Of a DNA stretch of 64,000 nt, positions 44,205 to 55,565 are shown piece by piece; positions within the stretch are counted from its first letter, which is position 1, and every line of letters begins with the position of its first letter. Origin of the DNA: Zarea fungicola (lineage: Eukaryota > Ascomycota > Sordariomycetes > Hypocreales > Cordycipitaceae); NCBI GenBank assembly GCA_900169235.1, contig FWCC01000313.1, forward strand, positions 1,995 to 65,994. The letters run 5' to 3'. Both the position numbers and the translations under genes were made by a program. Under the pieces are notes generated by a model. That model was given only the letters and a program-made list of their open reading frames with translations. It did not search any database and was not told where the DNA came from.

Positions 44205-45336
44205 ATGTCGGTGATTCTCTGTACAGGTTTGCTAATCCCAACCGTCATTCCTTTGCATCGCCCGACTCTGACCTTTGCGCTTTAGCTGGTTACGACCACA
44301 CGATTAGGCAAGCTCCCACCTCATCCTAGGTACAAATGGAAGCTAACCGTGTGCACGTCTTGACAGATTTTGGGAGGCCTTGTCTGGCATCTGCTCCCGG
44401 ACGATCCAGCATCCCGATTCGCAAGTCAACCGACTGTGCATCTCGCCCGACAAACGCTACCTCGCAGCCGCCGGAAACCAGTCTGTCAAGCTCTACGACA
44501 TCAAGTCGACGAACCCGAATCCGCTACTGACGTTTGAGGGCCACACGGGCAACATTACAGGCGTGTCGTTCCACTGTGAGGGCAAGTGGATGGTCACGAG
44601 CTCGGAGGATGGCACTGTCAAAATCTGGGAGACACGCACGGGAAATATCCAGAGGAGCTACACCCACGGCTGCCCTGTCAACGACGTCGTGATACACCCG
44701 AATCAGGGCGAGATTATCAGCTGCGACCGATCGGGATACGTCCGCGTCTGGGACCTTGCCGAGAATACCTGCGCCCATGAGCTGACGCCCGAGGCCGACG
44801 TGTCGGTATCGAGCGTCACGGTGGCGAGCGACGGCACAATCTTGTGTGCAGCCAACAATAGCGTGTGTTTTACAATCTTCTACGGCTTGCGTCTGAAGGA
44901 GTAGCGTCTAACAGATTCACAGGGCAATGTTTTCATGTGGAGGATCGAGCAAGAGTACAACGGCACACGCATGGTGCCCGTAACGCACTTCTCCGCGCAC
45001 AAAGAGTACATCACCCGCATCCTCCTCTCCCCAGACGTCAAGAAACTGGCAACCTGCAGCGCGGACCACACGGCCAAGATTTGGGAGATACGAGAGCCCC
45101 CGCCGCGGCCGGACGAGCAGCCCAAGGCGCTTCCCCTCGAGGCGACTCTCACGGGTCACCAGCGCTGGGTCTGGGACTGCGCCTTCAGCGCCGACTCGGC
45201 ATACCTTGTGACGGCGTGTTCGGATCACTATGCGCGGCTGTGGGAGCTGCACAGTCAGCAGATAATTCGGCAATACAACGGACATCATAGAGGCGCGGTT
45301 TGTGTGGCGCTGAATGACTATTCTGAAACACGCTGA
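44205..45336 (+). CDS. LST8: LST8, WD40 subunit of TOR complexes
   Basis: LST8 binds the kinase domain of TOR in TORC1 and TORC2. I read four exons: 44205-44226, 44286-44307, 44367-44862 and 44923-45336, giving 317 residues arranged as seven WD repeats (PNPLLTFEGHTGNITGVSFH, EDGTVKIWETRTG, RSGYVRVWDL, ADHTAKIWEI, SDHYARLWEL). The two 22-base first exons give MSVILCT|AGYDHTI|RFWEALSG, the conserved start. The second intron begins GCAAGC rather than GT (44308-44366); using a nearby GT would bring in an in-frame stop, so a GC-AG intron is the better reading. The 3' flank carries a short direct duplication (45343-45420). Confidence 0.94.
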
Positions 45337-48300
45337 GCGGCTCCATGGTGCATTCCTGGCTTTGATTTATTTGCGCGGGTGTGCGTCTCAATGGTGCATT
45401 CCTGGCTTTGATTTATTTTGTGCCCCTCCTTTCCTTTCTGGTGTCTGGTTTGGCTGGCGTTGTCTGGGTATAGGATCGTTTTTTTCTATTACCACGTGTC
45501 TTGTTCATCTACTGAGTCATTTCGTGCAGTGCTGTGGTTGTAGCTGCCATTGTAGAATGCAATACCCACGATAATCGGTCATTGAGAAAGCCACATCAGT
45601 TCCTGCAGATAACGGCGCCTGCTCGTTTCGGTGTAGACTTGCCAAAACAATCTCAAGAATGGCGCTTTGAACTGGCATTCAGCCTCGCTACGCCAAAATG
45701 CCTTGCCGCACCTGGGCTGCTGTCAGTGGACCCGGCTATGGCGATCCGACAGGGGCATCTCAGCTGGTCCAGGATTTTTGCAGCAGTAGTGTGAACGGTG
45801 AGAAGAGGCACTGGGACGTGAATGGCCTGGGTCTTTCTACAGCGAGCGTAGAGGCCACTCGAAATTGGCGCGGCTTGCGCGCATGTACACACCAATGAAA
45901 GCGACGAGAGGCATGTACGTGAGTGGTAGGAGTGGCATTTTTCGGTGCGTTCCTTTGAATCACCTTGCCTTGTCTCATCTCTTGCCCGCCCGAGACATTT
46001 TACTACGGGGAAAGGACCGGCTCGCCCCTTTTTCAACAGCACGTTTTGCCATTCGTTTACATGTGGAGGAGCAACGGGAGCCCGCACGCGTCCACAAGGT
46101 GCTACAACACATTTTTAGCCGCTTTATTGATAGTCGTCAGGTTTGCGGTTGGAACATTTTCGGAGCACGGGGCAAACGGGCTTAAGCGTGGGGTACTTTG
46201 ACGTGGCTGCTTTGCCGTGCGGGAGTCCAAGAATAAAAATAGGCAGTGACGGCGGCCGTTGAACATTTGAGATCTTACAAGGCTCGTCAGCTTGTCAAGG
46301 ATATGAACTACACTTGTAGCTAGGGGCGTGTGCAGTTATAATCGCGATCTTGTGCAGAAACGGCACATCATTGGCTGGCTGGAGATTCCAAAGGCTGTAC
46401 ACATCATGAGGGGGACAAGACGGATGCTACGCCAGCCTCAGACGTCAAGGCCGTGCGCAGAGGTTAAGGAGGGTCGGTTTTCAATGGGCATCTATGGACT
46501 GACAGTCGCAAATCTTGATACTGAATCTGGATAGTAAAAGGTCGTGTTCCATCAGCTGCGGACGGCGACTAATGGCCACTGCGAGATGGGCAGAGGACTG
46601 CATATTGGCCAATTTCACTCGTTTGTTTGCAGGTGCAAAAAGCCACGACTGAAATGTTTATACTTTGCGTTCACCCTAGGAATCAAGCCTCCCGGCAGTA
46701 GGGTCGGGGAGAAACACCCGGATTTTACCTAGCGGGCGAGGCTGAGCCAGCGCTGGCAGCTTTGCAGGCGGATGGGCGACAGGGAGGCCTTGTCACCGCC
46801 GACGCTAGTGTCAATAACCAAGATGTCGTATATACAGCCTCGATTGGAAAGGCATGAATAGAAACAGGCCCTATGCTGCCTATGCTGCCTTTGAACTTTG
46901 CAGGCAGTTGTTGCTTTGGCCTGATCCCATGATACAAAGTCTGGCATGTTCCTTTGGCCAGTTCTACTTGCAGCCCAAGCATTTGCTTTATTATACGTCG
47001 TTTTCTTTCTTGCATGGTAAGCCAAGATATGGAGGCTTCCGGGACCATGCACAGGTGGCAACATGTCGCCTGCCCGTAGGTCCGCAGATGGCTGAGCTCA
47101 TACAAAACGGCCTGATTTTATCTCAACACCTTTTCAGAAACGGTCTGAATTGTGGCTGCCTCCAACTGGACTCATGGCTCCATATCCGCGGCGGAGAAAG
47201 CGGGCGTGCATATGCATGTCGCAGCGTCCGAGGTCTCTCCCCATCCGGAAATGGAACCTGTCAAGGCCATATCCAATAAAAAGGAAAGCAAGTCGTTGCC
47301 GAGACCAAATTGTTTCTTCCTCGGTCCTCTTTTCAAGAAATTTTGGGGGGATCGAGGTACATGCTTGACATGTGGGCAGGACATGTAGGTTCCGCAAATG
47401 CAACGTTCTCGGCCCTGTGAATGTGGACACGTTTACATGGCATTGAATTTTTCCAAGACGAAGAAGGAAAAAACCCAAGAGTCGGTGAGATTTTCCTCAT
47501 TGGCAAAGACAACGTTACTCCCGTCTGGGTCACTTTGTGATTTGGATTTGGACATGTTGCCCCGTCGAGACTCACAGGCGTGCACCAGTCATAATGACAA
47601 GACTGTACATTAGCATTAGAGTTGTGTGCCTGTCGTCCATCACTTGTAATAAAGTCTAAATTCTAATAGTTGGTGGGCTGACCACACACTGAACGTCGGT
47701 GGACTGGTCGTGTCTCTGACCACACACTAAAAGGTTGAGAGGCTAATAATATTGAGCAAACATTGGCGCAGCACCGTAGTCCAGATTGGATAAGATCGCG
47801 GCCGCCGCAAAGGTCAACTGTTTAGCCCTCCCGCCCCCTGTCTACAATCTAACCCGAACCTAGCTGTTGCCTTGCCGGATATGTAAATCCATGCATACCC
47901 GCGGATAGCGCAAAGACACACATTAACCAGAATTACCAATGAGAGAAGAAGGAAAGATTTCCTTTCTTTTTTTAGTAGCTTATTCCTAGCGTGGTGGAGC
48001 TGAACTACCGGAATTGGAAGCAATGTCCCTAGCTATACATTTCCGGACAAAAGAAAAACGTGTACAGCAATACTGCCCAAGTGATGGACGTCGGTGGCAT
48101 GTTGTAGACGACCTCGGGCCCATCGGCCGGACCTGCCCGAACCACACAACAAGAGTCTAATGGTCGTTGCATCGTCTATGATTGGCTTACATCCCAAGAG
48201 AAGGCCAAGGTGAGTAATGAAAATTTTGGGAGGGAGATTAATCCCTTTGTTTCTTGTCGTTTCTTGCGTTTCTCCGAATTGACCGAAAGGTTGCGACGGC

Positions 48301-50005
48301 CGGCCCTTCAGCCTCGGTCGGTGAGGCCGAATGAGAATCCCATCAACACGCCACAAGCACTACATGCAATAGTTTGTCGGGGCGTTTTCGGTTGGGGTTA
48401 AACTCCCAATCTCACTCTAATTGGTCCCTTTACGTATCTGCATTTACCTCCCAAATGACTTGCGAATTCACCATTAATCTTTTGGGGGTTATGACGACAA
48501 TAAAGTCCTTTCCGTCTTTGCATTGTCACCCCCAACGTGCATCAAATCGTCCCAAGGTGGTGCATACAAACCCACAAAATGTCGACAGGCATTGCTGGTA
48601 ATACTGCAGGATCGAAAAATCCGTTTTTAGCCTTGTCGTTAGCCACTAACCTTGACCTTGTCGAGCCCTGTCCAGCTGGTCAAGGATCAGCAACACTGCC
48701 CAGCACCAATCAGCTACTAGAACGGGCTTGAGGCTTCATTATGATGTGCGGGACAAGGCTGAAAAAAATAGTTTCAATAGCCTATAGGGATTTTGACTCC
48801 ATACTGCAAAATCCATACTTTCCACATCTCGCTCAGTCTCTTCCTCCCCACGCGACGCCATGTCCCCTTCTTTGCAGGATATCCGTGCCAATGTGGCTTA
48901 CGTTTGGTCCGATAGTGGTGTTGGACAATGTCCCTGACCGGTTCTTGGTGATACAAGTCGAAAATTCGGCCCCCTTGCAGACTGCAGGCCTGTGATGTCA
49001 CCGCATCTACTTTTTTTTAAAACATTTTTTCCAAAACCCAATTACTTGGCTGTAGTACTTTTTACAATAACTTTTTTCATACAAAGTTGGGCTGTTAACA
49101 GGTCTATCGGCCATTGACGCTAGGTTCGTCCGCGGAACCAATCCCCTGGATAACGAATCGGCTCTAGTTTGAACGGCATAACATGGGATTAATAAGGAAA
49201 TCCCGAGATAAGTCTGCCACTAACCGTCAAAAGAAAGAGAAGCGAGCCACAGTAACCAGAAGCTAGGGGCGTGTGCGCAAGTGTAGGCGCACGCCCCGGC
49301 TTATACTAATACTGCCATGTGGAACTGAGAGACGCTGCCCGTCTAGCCAATGGTGAGTCTGCATGTGCTCACTCAATGCATTTCGCCATATTTATTTATT
49401 TTTTCTTGGCTGCGTGCCCATCATTTTTGGACCCTGAAGTACAAGAAGAAAAATAAAACGTCATTCTTTTAAAATCGGAATCGCCCTAATGATCCTTGTC
49501 CCGGCCAATGGTCCGTACCCGGCAACGGCCTCCCCCGTCCAAGCCCTGTTGTTCCTCACCACCCACACCCTTGTGAACAGCAGACCACACCTCTAGGTTC
49601 TTGACTCTGACCTATAAAGCGGAGCAGCGGTTCATCGGGTGTGCAACTGTTTATCAAGGGCTGATGCGCCACCTCGACGCTTCTCCTCGTAACTGGCTCT
49701 CCGTCTTTGCTTGGATCACTGTGAATATCAAACCTCAGCTTCCTTTCTGCGTCTTCTCCTTGGCTGAGAACTTGTCTCACCCGCAGGGGACTGCACATGC
49801 ATAGAGTTCCACCATGCCAATCCTTTTAGTTTGGCTCGCCTCGTCTCTTTACATCATATAATGCACGCTGCCTCCTCGAATTTCTTTGCTCAATCTCAAA
49901 GCAAACAATAAGGCATCATCAATCTACCCAGACATTCTCCCAGACATTCTCCTCTTGTGGCCCATACGCATCCCTCAACATACCAAATACGTCAAAGCGT
50001 TTCAT
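45337..50005. other. 4.7-kb gene-poor region
   Basis: I see no recognisable gene on either strand. Short frames are scattered and none is long, conserved-looking or framed by good splice sites. A 31-base direct duplication lies just after LST8. The last 200 bases before 50006, with CTCGTCTCTTTACATCATATAATG, may be the promoter of the next gene. A non-coding RNA cannot be ruled out. Confidence 0.4.
45343..45420 (+). repeat. Direct duplication in the LST8 3' flank
   Basis: ATGGTGCATTCCTGGCTTTG with the following ATTTATTT occurs twice, 46 bases apart (near 45344 and 45390), inside the probable 3' UTR of LST8. Confidence 0.8.
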
Positions 50006-50879
50006 ATGAATAGCTACCAGGCTCTCGTCCCGCCTTCTTTGACCGGGTCCGACTGGCCTCATCTACCGTGCTCAAACTTGGATGATAATCTGCTAGACAT
50101 GGGCGATTGTACGTTGGATAATCCCAATCTGGCTCGGGTAGAATTGTTGCGCACCGACACTAACTCGCATTTGTCCACAGTAGACGAACACCGCATTGCG
50201 CGCATCGCAGAGGTTCTCGCCGACTTTCGCAACCTCCAGCACACAATTGCCGCGACAAACATCAGTGCCCCATCCCAAGCAGAACACTTCACTCCAGCCT
50301 GGACCCTGCTTCGCCAATGCGCCGCAGATGGGCAGTACATTCTGGATCGTGCCGCCGACTTGTCCTTTCCTGTCGGGCAAAACGACCAAGAGCAGCGAAA
50401 GCTTGAGCTCCTAGAGTGCGTCGCCACTCCCTACACATGTCAGGCTTAATTGGCCAGCTAATAGGTTTCATCACTGTTTTTAGAGTCCTGCTGGACGCCT
50501 ACGCTCGTCGGCATGAAGCCCAAAAGATTTACATGAGACAGATAGCAGCCCAGCGATGTATCCTGGCGCGCAGGCAGGTTCTTGATGCAACGGGCAGCCC
50601 GAATCCTTCGAATGAGCAACAGCTATATGCGTGTAATGTCCAGATGCAGCAGGTTAGTGTTCCCGTTCTTTGCGGCGTCGTCGCGTCAGTGCACAAGGAC
50701 ACAAAGGAGGGGAAACGTAAAGCATGTGCCCAGCGAGCTAACCAGCGCAGGAACTGCAACAAATTACCGACGAGTACGTCTACGTAGATTTGCTCAGCAA
50801 TGATCAAAGCCTCGGCCGCTGGACGGCAGAAGACCCGGGTCTTTACGATATTATTAGTTGGCTGCACACCCGCTCGTAG
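50006..50879 (+). CDS. Unrecognised multi-exon protein
   Basis: Coding sequence runs from ATG 50006 (MNSYQALVPPSLTGSDWPHL). It is open to about 50413 (EHFTPAWTLLRQCAADGQYI, EQRKLELLEC), then changes frame and continues as FITVFRVLLDAYARRHEAQK to 50652. A clean intron follows (GTTAGT at 50653 to GCGCAG at 50750), and a last exon 50751-50879 ends RWTAEDPGLYDIISWLHTRS. The first junction is unresolved: a GC-donor intron of 47 bases (about 50405-50451) keeps the frame, or a one-base frameshift is present. The middle part, with LLEC then a helical segment, vaguely recalls the C-terminal region of fungal AflR-like regulators, but no Zn2Cys6 DNA-binding domain is visible. The family is not assigned. 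Confidence 0.5.
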
Positions 50880-51511
50880 GGATCAGACCAGCAAGGGAGG
50901 CATCAGTCGTCCCACGATATCCTTGCGGGGCAGAAAACGGACAAAAGAGCCACATTGTTGTTGTACGCGGGAGAATGTGTCCACGCATTGGCACTTTGCG
51001 TTGAACCACCTTTGTTGAGCCACACCCTCTACGGCCGCATCCGAAAATTCTAGCCAAACGCTTGCTGGGCGGCATGTACGAACGCAGGGAAGCATGTACG
51101 AACGCAGGGAAGCATGTACAAACGCAGGGAAGCGTGACGGAATGATTCCACAATGCATCTCACCACAGGTGACGGAGGTGCCGGAAAATATGCAGTAAAT
51201 GAAGACCAGCAGCATTAGCGCAGTTAATGGGAGGGGCTGTGTTAGGTTTCAAGGCGGAGTCGCATTATGGGTTTTTGATAAATATTTTCGCCGCATGGCC
51301 TGGAGCCGCGAGTTGATTATTCATTTTAATTAGCATTTCTTTCTTGGGTATGGTCTACTACCCTAGTTTACAGTATGCATGCATTTCGTAGATGGCGTGG
51401 CGTTTGTTTGAGAATCATGGCAAGAAAATCCTCACTAAATGCTTCAATGAGACAAGTTAACCCCGCTTATGTTTTGCTACTAAATGCTTCAATGAGACGA
51501 GTTAACCCCGC
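50880..51511. other. Convergent spacer with two small repeats
   Basis: Between the unrecognised gene (plus) and the TMEM234-type gene (minus). It contains a 20-bp tandem repeat (51072-51131) and a copy of the TMEM234 gene end (51436-51479). No further gene. Confidence 0.5.
51072..51131 (+). repeat. 20-bp minisatellite, three copies
   Basis: The unit GCATGTACGAACGCAGGGAA begins at 51072, 51092 and 51112. The third copy has one change (ACAAACG). Confidence 0.9.
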
Positions 51512-51527
51512 TTAGGTCTTGCTGTAG
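51434..51527. repeat. Tandem duplication at the TMEM234 stop codon
   Basis: CTAAATGCTTCAATGAGAC and the following AGTTAACCCCGCTTA occur twice in direct order, at about 51435-51479 and 51479-51527. The right-hand copy contains the last codons and stop of the TMEM234-type gene. Confidence 0.85.
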
Positions 51528-52214
51528 ACACACAAGGCAATGCCCACCAGAGAGAGAAGCATTCCAGCGCCAGTATCTATGGCCGTTATTAGCATTGCCT
51601 TTGCCCAAGTCGCGGCATTGTAGATTTGGGATTTGCATACCACGGCTTATGACTTTGCCTTCCACAAGCCATTCTCCAATGACTGTAAAAAGAAACGCCA
51701 TTGTGTTTACAATAGGCACTGTGAGGCTCAGCTCTGCAGGGAGTTGGATGTGTTAGCGCAAGCATGGGCAGGGGTAGACAAGAAGTCGAGTTTGGCATGT
51801 ATTGGCCTTGGGGTGAATAGCAGACTGGAAGCAAGCCAGATACCCGGCCTTATTGCCGGCAGATCAATATGCACGCCACATGTCGGCAGCACAGAATGCG
51901 CAGCTTGGAAACATACCGGCTTGTCCAATAAGCAGAAAGAACCACACACTGCCAGTCAGATTCAGCAGCAGCGGCACTGCATAGTGTGGGTTCCGCAACA
52001 GATCAACGACGGAGAAGAAGGCTCCGTACAGCTTAGAGCGAAGCCAGCTCGCCTTCACGGCAGGGCTGTCGAGAATCTTGTGCGTCGGTGGCTTGTGCGA
52101 CTGGGCTGCTCGTCGGATGAAAGGGGTTGTGCCACCCCAGGCGATGCCTACCAGCAGGAAGCTGAGGATATAGTTGAAAATAGGGGGCTTCTCTTGACCA
52201 GCAAGGTCTTCCAT
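51512..52214 (-). CDS. TMEM234-type membrane protein (UPF0546)
   Basis: A small four-helix membrane protein of the drug/metabolite transporter superfamily. The function is unknown. I read three exons: 52214-51917, 51733-51641 and 51576-51512, giving 151 residues, the usual size. The first helix is FNYILSFLLVGIAWGGTTPF with the family WGGT motif. Then come LRNPHYAVPLLLNLTGSVWF, LIGQA|ELSLTVPIVNTMAFL across the first junction, TVIGEWLVEGKVISR|D at the second, and the last helix GMLLSLVGIALCVYSKT. All junctions use GTATGT/GTATGC donors. The first intron is long (183 bases), and a long plus-strand frame runs antisense across the locus, which could hide the gene from automatic annotation. Confidence 0.85.
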
Positions 52215-53898
52215 CTCCGCTTATTGGGGGTAATGAAATTGGATCCGAGTGTATTTGATATTGTTGAAAGAGATGGCTGGCAGTACGGGAAGACAAGGGC
52301 CCAGAACAGTTCAGAACGGTTTCATTGGCAACAATCACGACACGGAGGTATGAGCAGACTGAAATGGTTCTGCGCCAATGAGAAGAGCCTTGCACGCCGG
52401 GCAGTGGTCAAAGTGGATGGCGGCGTGTATGTTGTGAGGTAAAACCAGATGAAGATGTCGTCAGAGGGCTTCAGGGGATTGGGTTGCCCCGCTTTTGAAA
52501 GGACGAACAAGGCAAGGCGTGATGCCCCGAATGGGAATAAAGCGGGTATTCAGGCAGCCTCGCGCACTGATCATGAGCCAATCACGATCAAGAACTGCAA
52601 CTTGGAGGTGCCTACATACTTTCGCCTTTGTCTCGGTCAACTGGCGCATTGATACTTGGGACATGTTCTGCGAGTGGTTGGGGGGGGGGGGGGGTTCGAT
52701 ATAAACAGAGGATAGGAGAGGAACCTGGGAGATCTTAAAAGTTCATTCTTGATCCAGGTTTATCCCCACCTGTATTTTTGCGCTTTTCTACGAATTGCTC
52801 TCCGCTCGTCCTGGAGCCATTGCTGACAGGCGGGCCTGCGACATCCAAGCCCCAGCATTGGATGAATGAATTTAGAGGAAGCAACATGCTCTAAAACTCA
52901 TAAAATATCGATTTAAACTGGTAATTTAATGGAGATGCACCTTACTACAACCCGTGCTCTACTAATTAGCCTTGGGATCCGAACAGGGCGGTCTACGCTC
53001 AGCCGGGCTCTCACGTTACAACTGCCGGTGTTGGAAAATGAACAGAAGAGTTGAAAAGTCAACTAAATATAGGGCAAGATGGTATCTAGGGGTGGTGTTA
53101 TACGAATACATTATAGCAGCCATGTCCGACGCCGGCAACCGCTCCGCCAGATGTCTATTCATGACACAGCTCGTATTGAATTTCTACGGGTAATCTTTGC
53201 ATCCCCACCGTTCTCATTGATCGAATCATGGTTGGATTATTCAAGGCATCATTTGCCGCAATTACATATCTGCAACGCACCTCCCAGTAGCCACATGTAC
53301 CAAGATCGGCAGGCCGTATCTTATCCTTGGCATTTCTGCTCTTTGAGAGGAGTATCCCGACATGCCTCTTTAACAGAGATGCAGATTCCAACACTGGTGA
53401 TGTCAATAAAGCGGCTAATAGGAGCTGAAGCAACAACTGCTAGTTCTGCGCGACTTATAACAGCCGCAATATTGAATAAGCTACCCATGATGCACAGGTC
53501 ATTAGTTATGACGAAATCTTGTCTGGTGCAAGACCCTACCTTGAATTTCACGCTGAGCATTCCTTCACTACTGGTGTTTCAACAAAAAGTTCCCAGTGGC
53601 CATTAATGCTGCCAAGCTACCACCGGTCTGGTCATTCAAAACACAACGAGCACTTTGTCGGACGAGCCTTGGCAAGTAAAAACAGATCATTACCTCCGGC
53701 AAGCCTCTTGATCAACGCCCTGCGCTGAGTCGTGTTGGTGCTTCATCTAGAAACTAGAAGGGTAACTGTCACAGGCCGTGGACAAATTGCCCAACCAGCC
53801 TCTGCCATACTCACAACATGGATGCTAGTTCATTGATATTGTATTACACAGGTTTAATGGCGACTAAAGCATGGGACACTAGACTGTATTACTTGTGT
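52215..53898. other. Intergenic region upstream of the TMEM234-type gene
   Basis: About 1.7 kb with no supported gene. It holds a 15-base G run (52680-52694) and becomes AT-rich after 52860. The right end is the 3' flank of the proteasome gene. Confidence 0.45.
52680..52694 (+). repeat. G15 homopolymer
   Basis: A run of 15 G, about 470 bases upstream of the TMEM234-type start. It is a likely site of slippage and of length error. Confidence 0.9.
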
Positions 53899-54909
53899 TT
53901 AGTCCTTCTCGGCAATAGCCTGTAAACGGTCATCAATCTCATCTTCGGTCAACATGCGGAAACCCGGATCCGTGCCCTCTTTCCCATCAGCACGGGGACC
54001 ACCAACGATGCCAATCTCAATCTCGCCCTTTTTGAAATCCATACTCAACACTGTGCCCAGAGTAGTAATGGCCAGCTCCACAACCTCCTCCCAAGACCCA
54101 TCAGCGCACTCCTTGTTGCGCAGCTTCTTCTCAAGGTGGTTAAGAGCCTCCTGCTGCTTGGGGCCGGCGGCAGTACCCTTGTATCCGATATAGTATCCTG
54201 CGGGGTCGCACTTGAACAGCTGTGGACCGTACTCGGAATCTAGAGAGATGATTGTAGTAGCGACACCGTATGGTCTCATATAGGCCTGGGCGTCTTGTTA
54301 GATAGTGGCTTAATCTTCCGGCTTCTGATACATACTCGTTGCGTATAGACCTGGCTGATGTTGGCGAGACGCTTTGCGAGCGCATCGGCGGGCATCTCGT
54401 ACCCATACTTGTATCGGAACTCGGCGGCCTCACCCTGCGCTCTTTGCGCAAAGGCTCTGGCGTCGGCAATGGAGCCGGTGATGACACAGCCGACGGAGGG
54501 GGAGATTTTGAAGATGTGGGAGACGGAAGCAGGGTCAATCAGCTTATCCTGCAAAGCTTGTCAGTGTGAACCCAGATCAGAGGACAGTATTAAGCCGTAC
54601 GGGAACCTTTTTTTGCGACAGAACCACGGCGCAATCTTTTCCGCGGATGCCTACAGACATGATGTTTGCTGCTGTAATTGCCTTGAAAGCGTACTCTGTT
54701 GTTCTGTCAGTTCGCAGTGCCATCGGGTGGATTTCAAGGGTTGGCGCCTTGCCGGGGGTATTATATTCGTTCGGACATACCGACTTGATAGAGACGGCCA
54801 TTGTCGGCAAAGATGGTAATGTGTCTGTCGTATGCGCTGGCTACATGGAAAATCAGCATGCGAAACGAGATCAAAGCTCCTCAAGCGATCAGTGCAGCAT
54901 ACCAGACAT
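53899..54909 (-). CDS. SCL1: 20S proteasome subunit alpha-1 (SCL1/PSMA6)
   Basis: An outer-ring, non-catalytic alpha subunit of the 20S proteasome. I read five exons: 54909-54903, 54840-54781, 54695-54601, 54548-54336 and 54285-53899, giving 253 residues (yeast Scl1 is 252). The first exon is only seven bases (ATGTCTG). Junctions give [29 protein letters not shown], the alpha-type N-terminal signature, then [16 protein letters not shown] and [12 protein letters not shown]. The RPYGV and GYKGTAAG motifs identify alpha-1 among the seven alpha types. The C-terminus is acidic ([11 protein letters not shown]). All donors are GTATG- or GTACG-type. Confidence 0.94.
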
Positions 54910-55565
54910 TGTGCTGAATTGTTGGCCCTAGACTGGGCAATTTCAACTATATGTAGTTTTTCAGTGAAATGCAATAGCTACTCCGATGATGATGGTCAGG
55001 TGAAGCGTTGCGGTGTTGGGGTGGTTCAGTCGCAGTAATGAGGCTCAACGGACGCGTTGGCACAAGCTTGCCTGGAATCCGTAACGCAACCATGGAGCTC
55101 TGCAGCTGCTGGCTGGTTGCCTGAGATTGCGTTAACGCCTGAGGCAGCAACATTGGTTTACCTACCTGACGTTGCTTTGCACTAAGACCACCACAGCTTG
55201 CAGGGTTCCAAGGGATGGGGCAGCTACGTCCTTTCTGTCACTGGAGAGGCTGGCATATTTTTCGATTGGGCAGCATCTTCAGCAGACACCAGAAACCTGG
55301 CATTGCTGCAGGCTCTGTATCATTGCGGGTTCAACCGATGCCTTGGCCATTTCCGACGCCGACTTACAATTATTATTCTTTATTTCCAAGTACAAGCCAG
55401 CCGTATCTGTTGCCCAACCTGACGACCCCCGCTAGCGCAAACCCGCGCTCCAGAAAAAAAACCATTGCAGAAAACGCAGAGGCGTTTGCTCTCTGCACGC
55501 GGCCACCCCAAAAACATCAAAAACGGAGGAATTAGTTGCACTGAAGGATTTTCCTTTGTAGCACA
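54910..55565. promoter_or_regulatory. Divergent promoter region, SCL1 and WKF-domain gene
   Basis: About 650 bases between opposed starts. Fungal proteasome genes are often driven by a shared element (the yeast PACE is GGTGGCAAA), but I do not see an exact copy here. Confidence 0.4.

Noticed and set aside
51633..52442. A 269-codon plus-strand frame
   Set aside because: Antisense to the TMEM234-type gene, whose helices and splice junctions are convincing.
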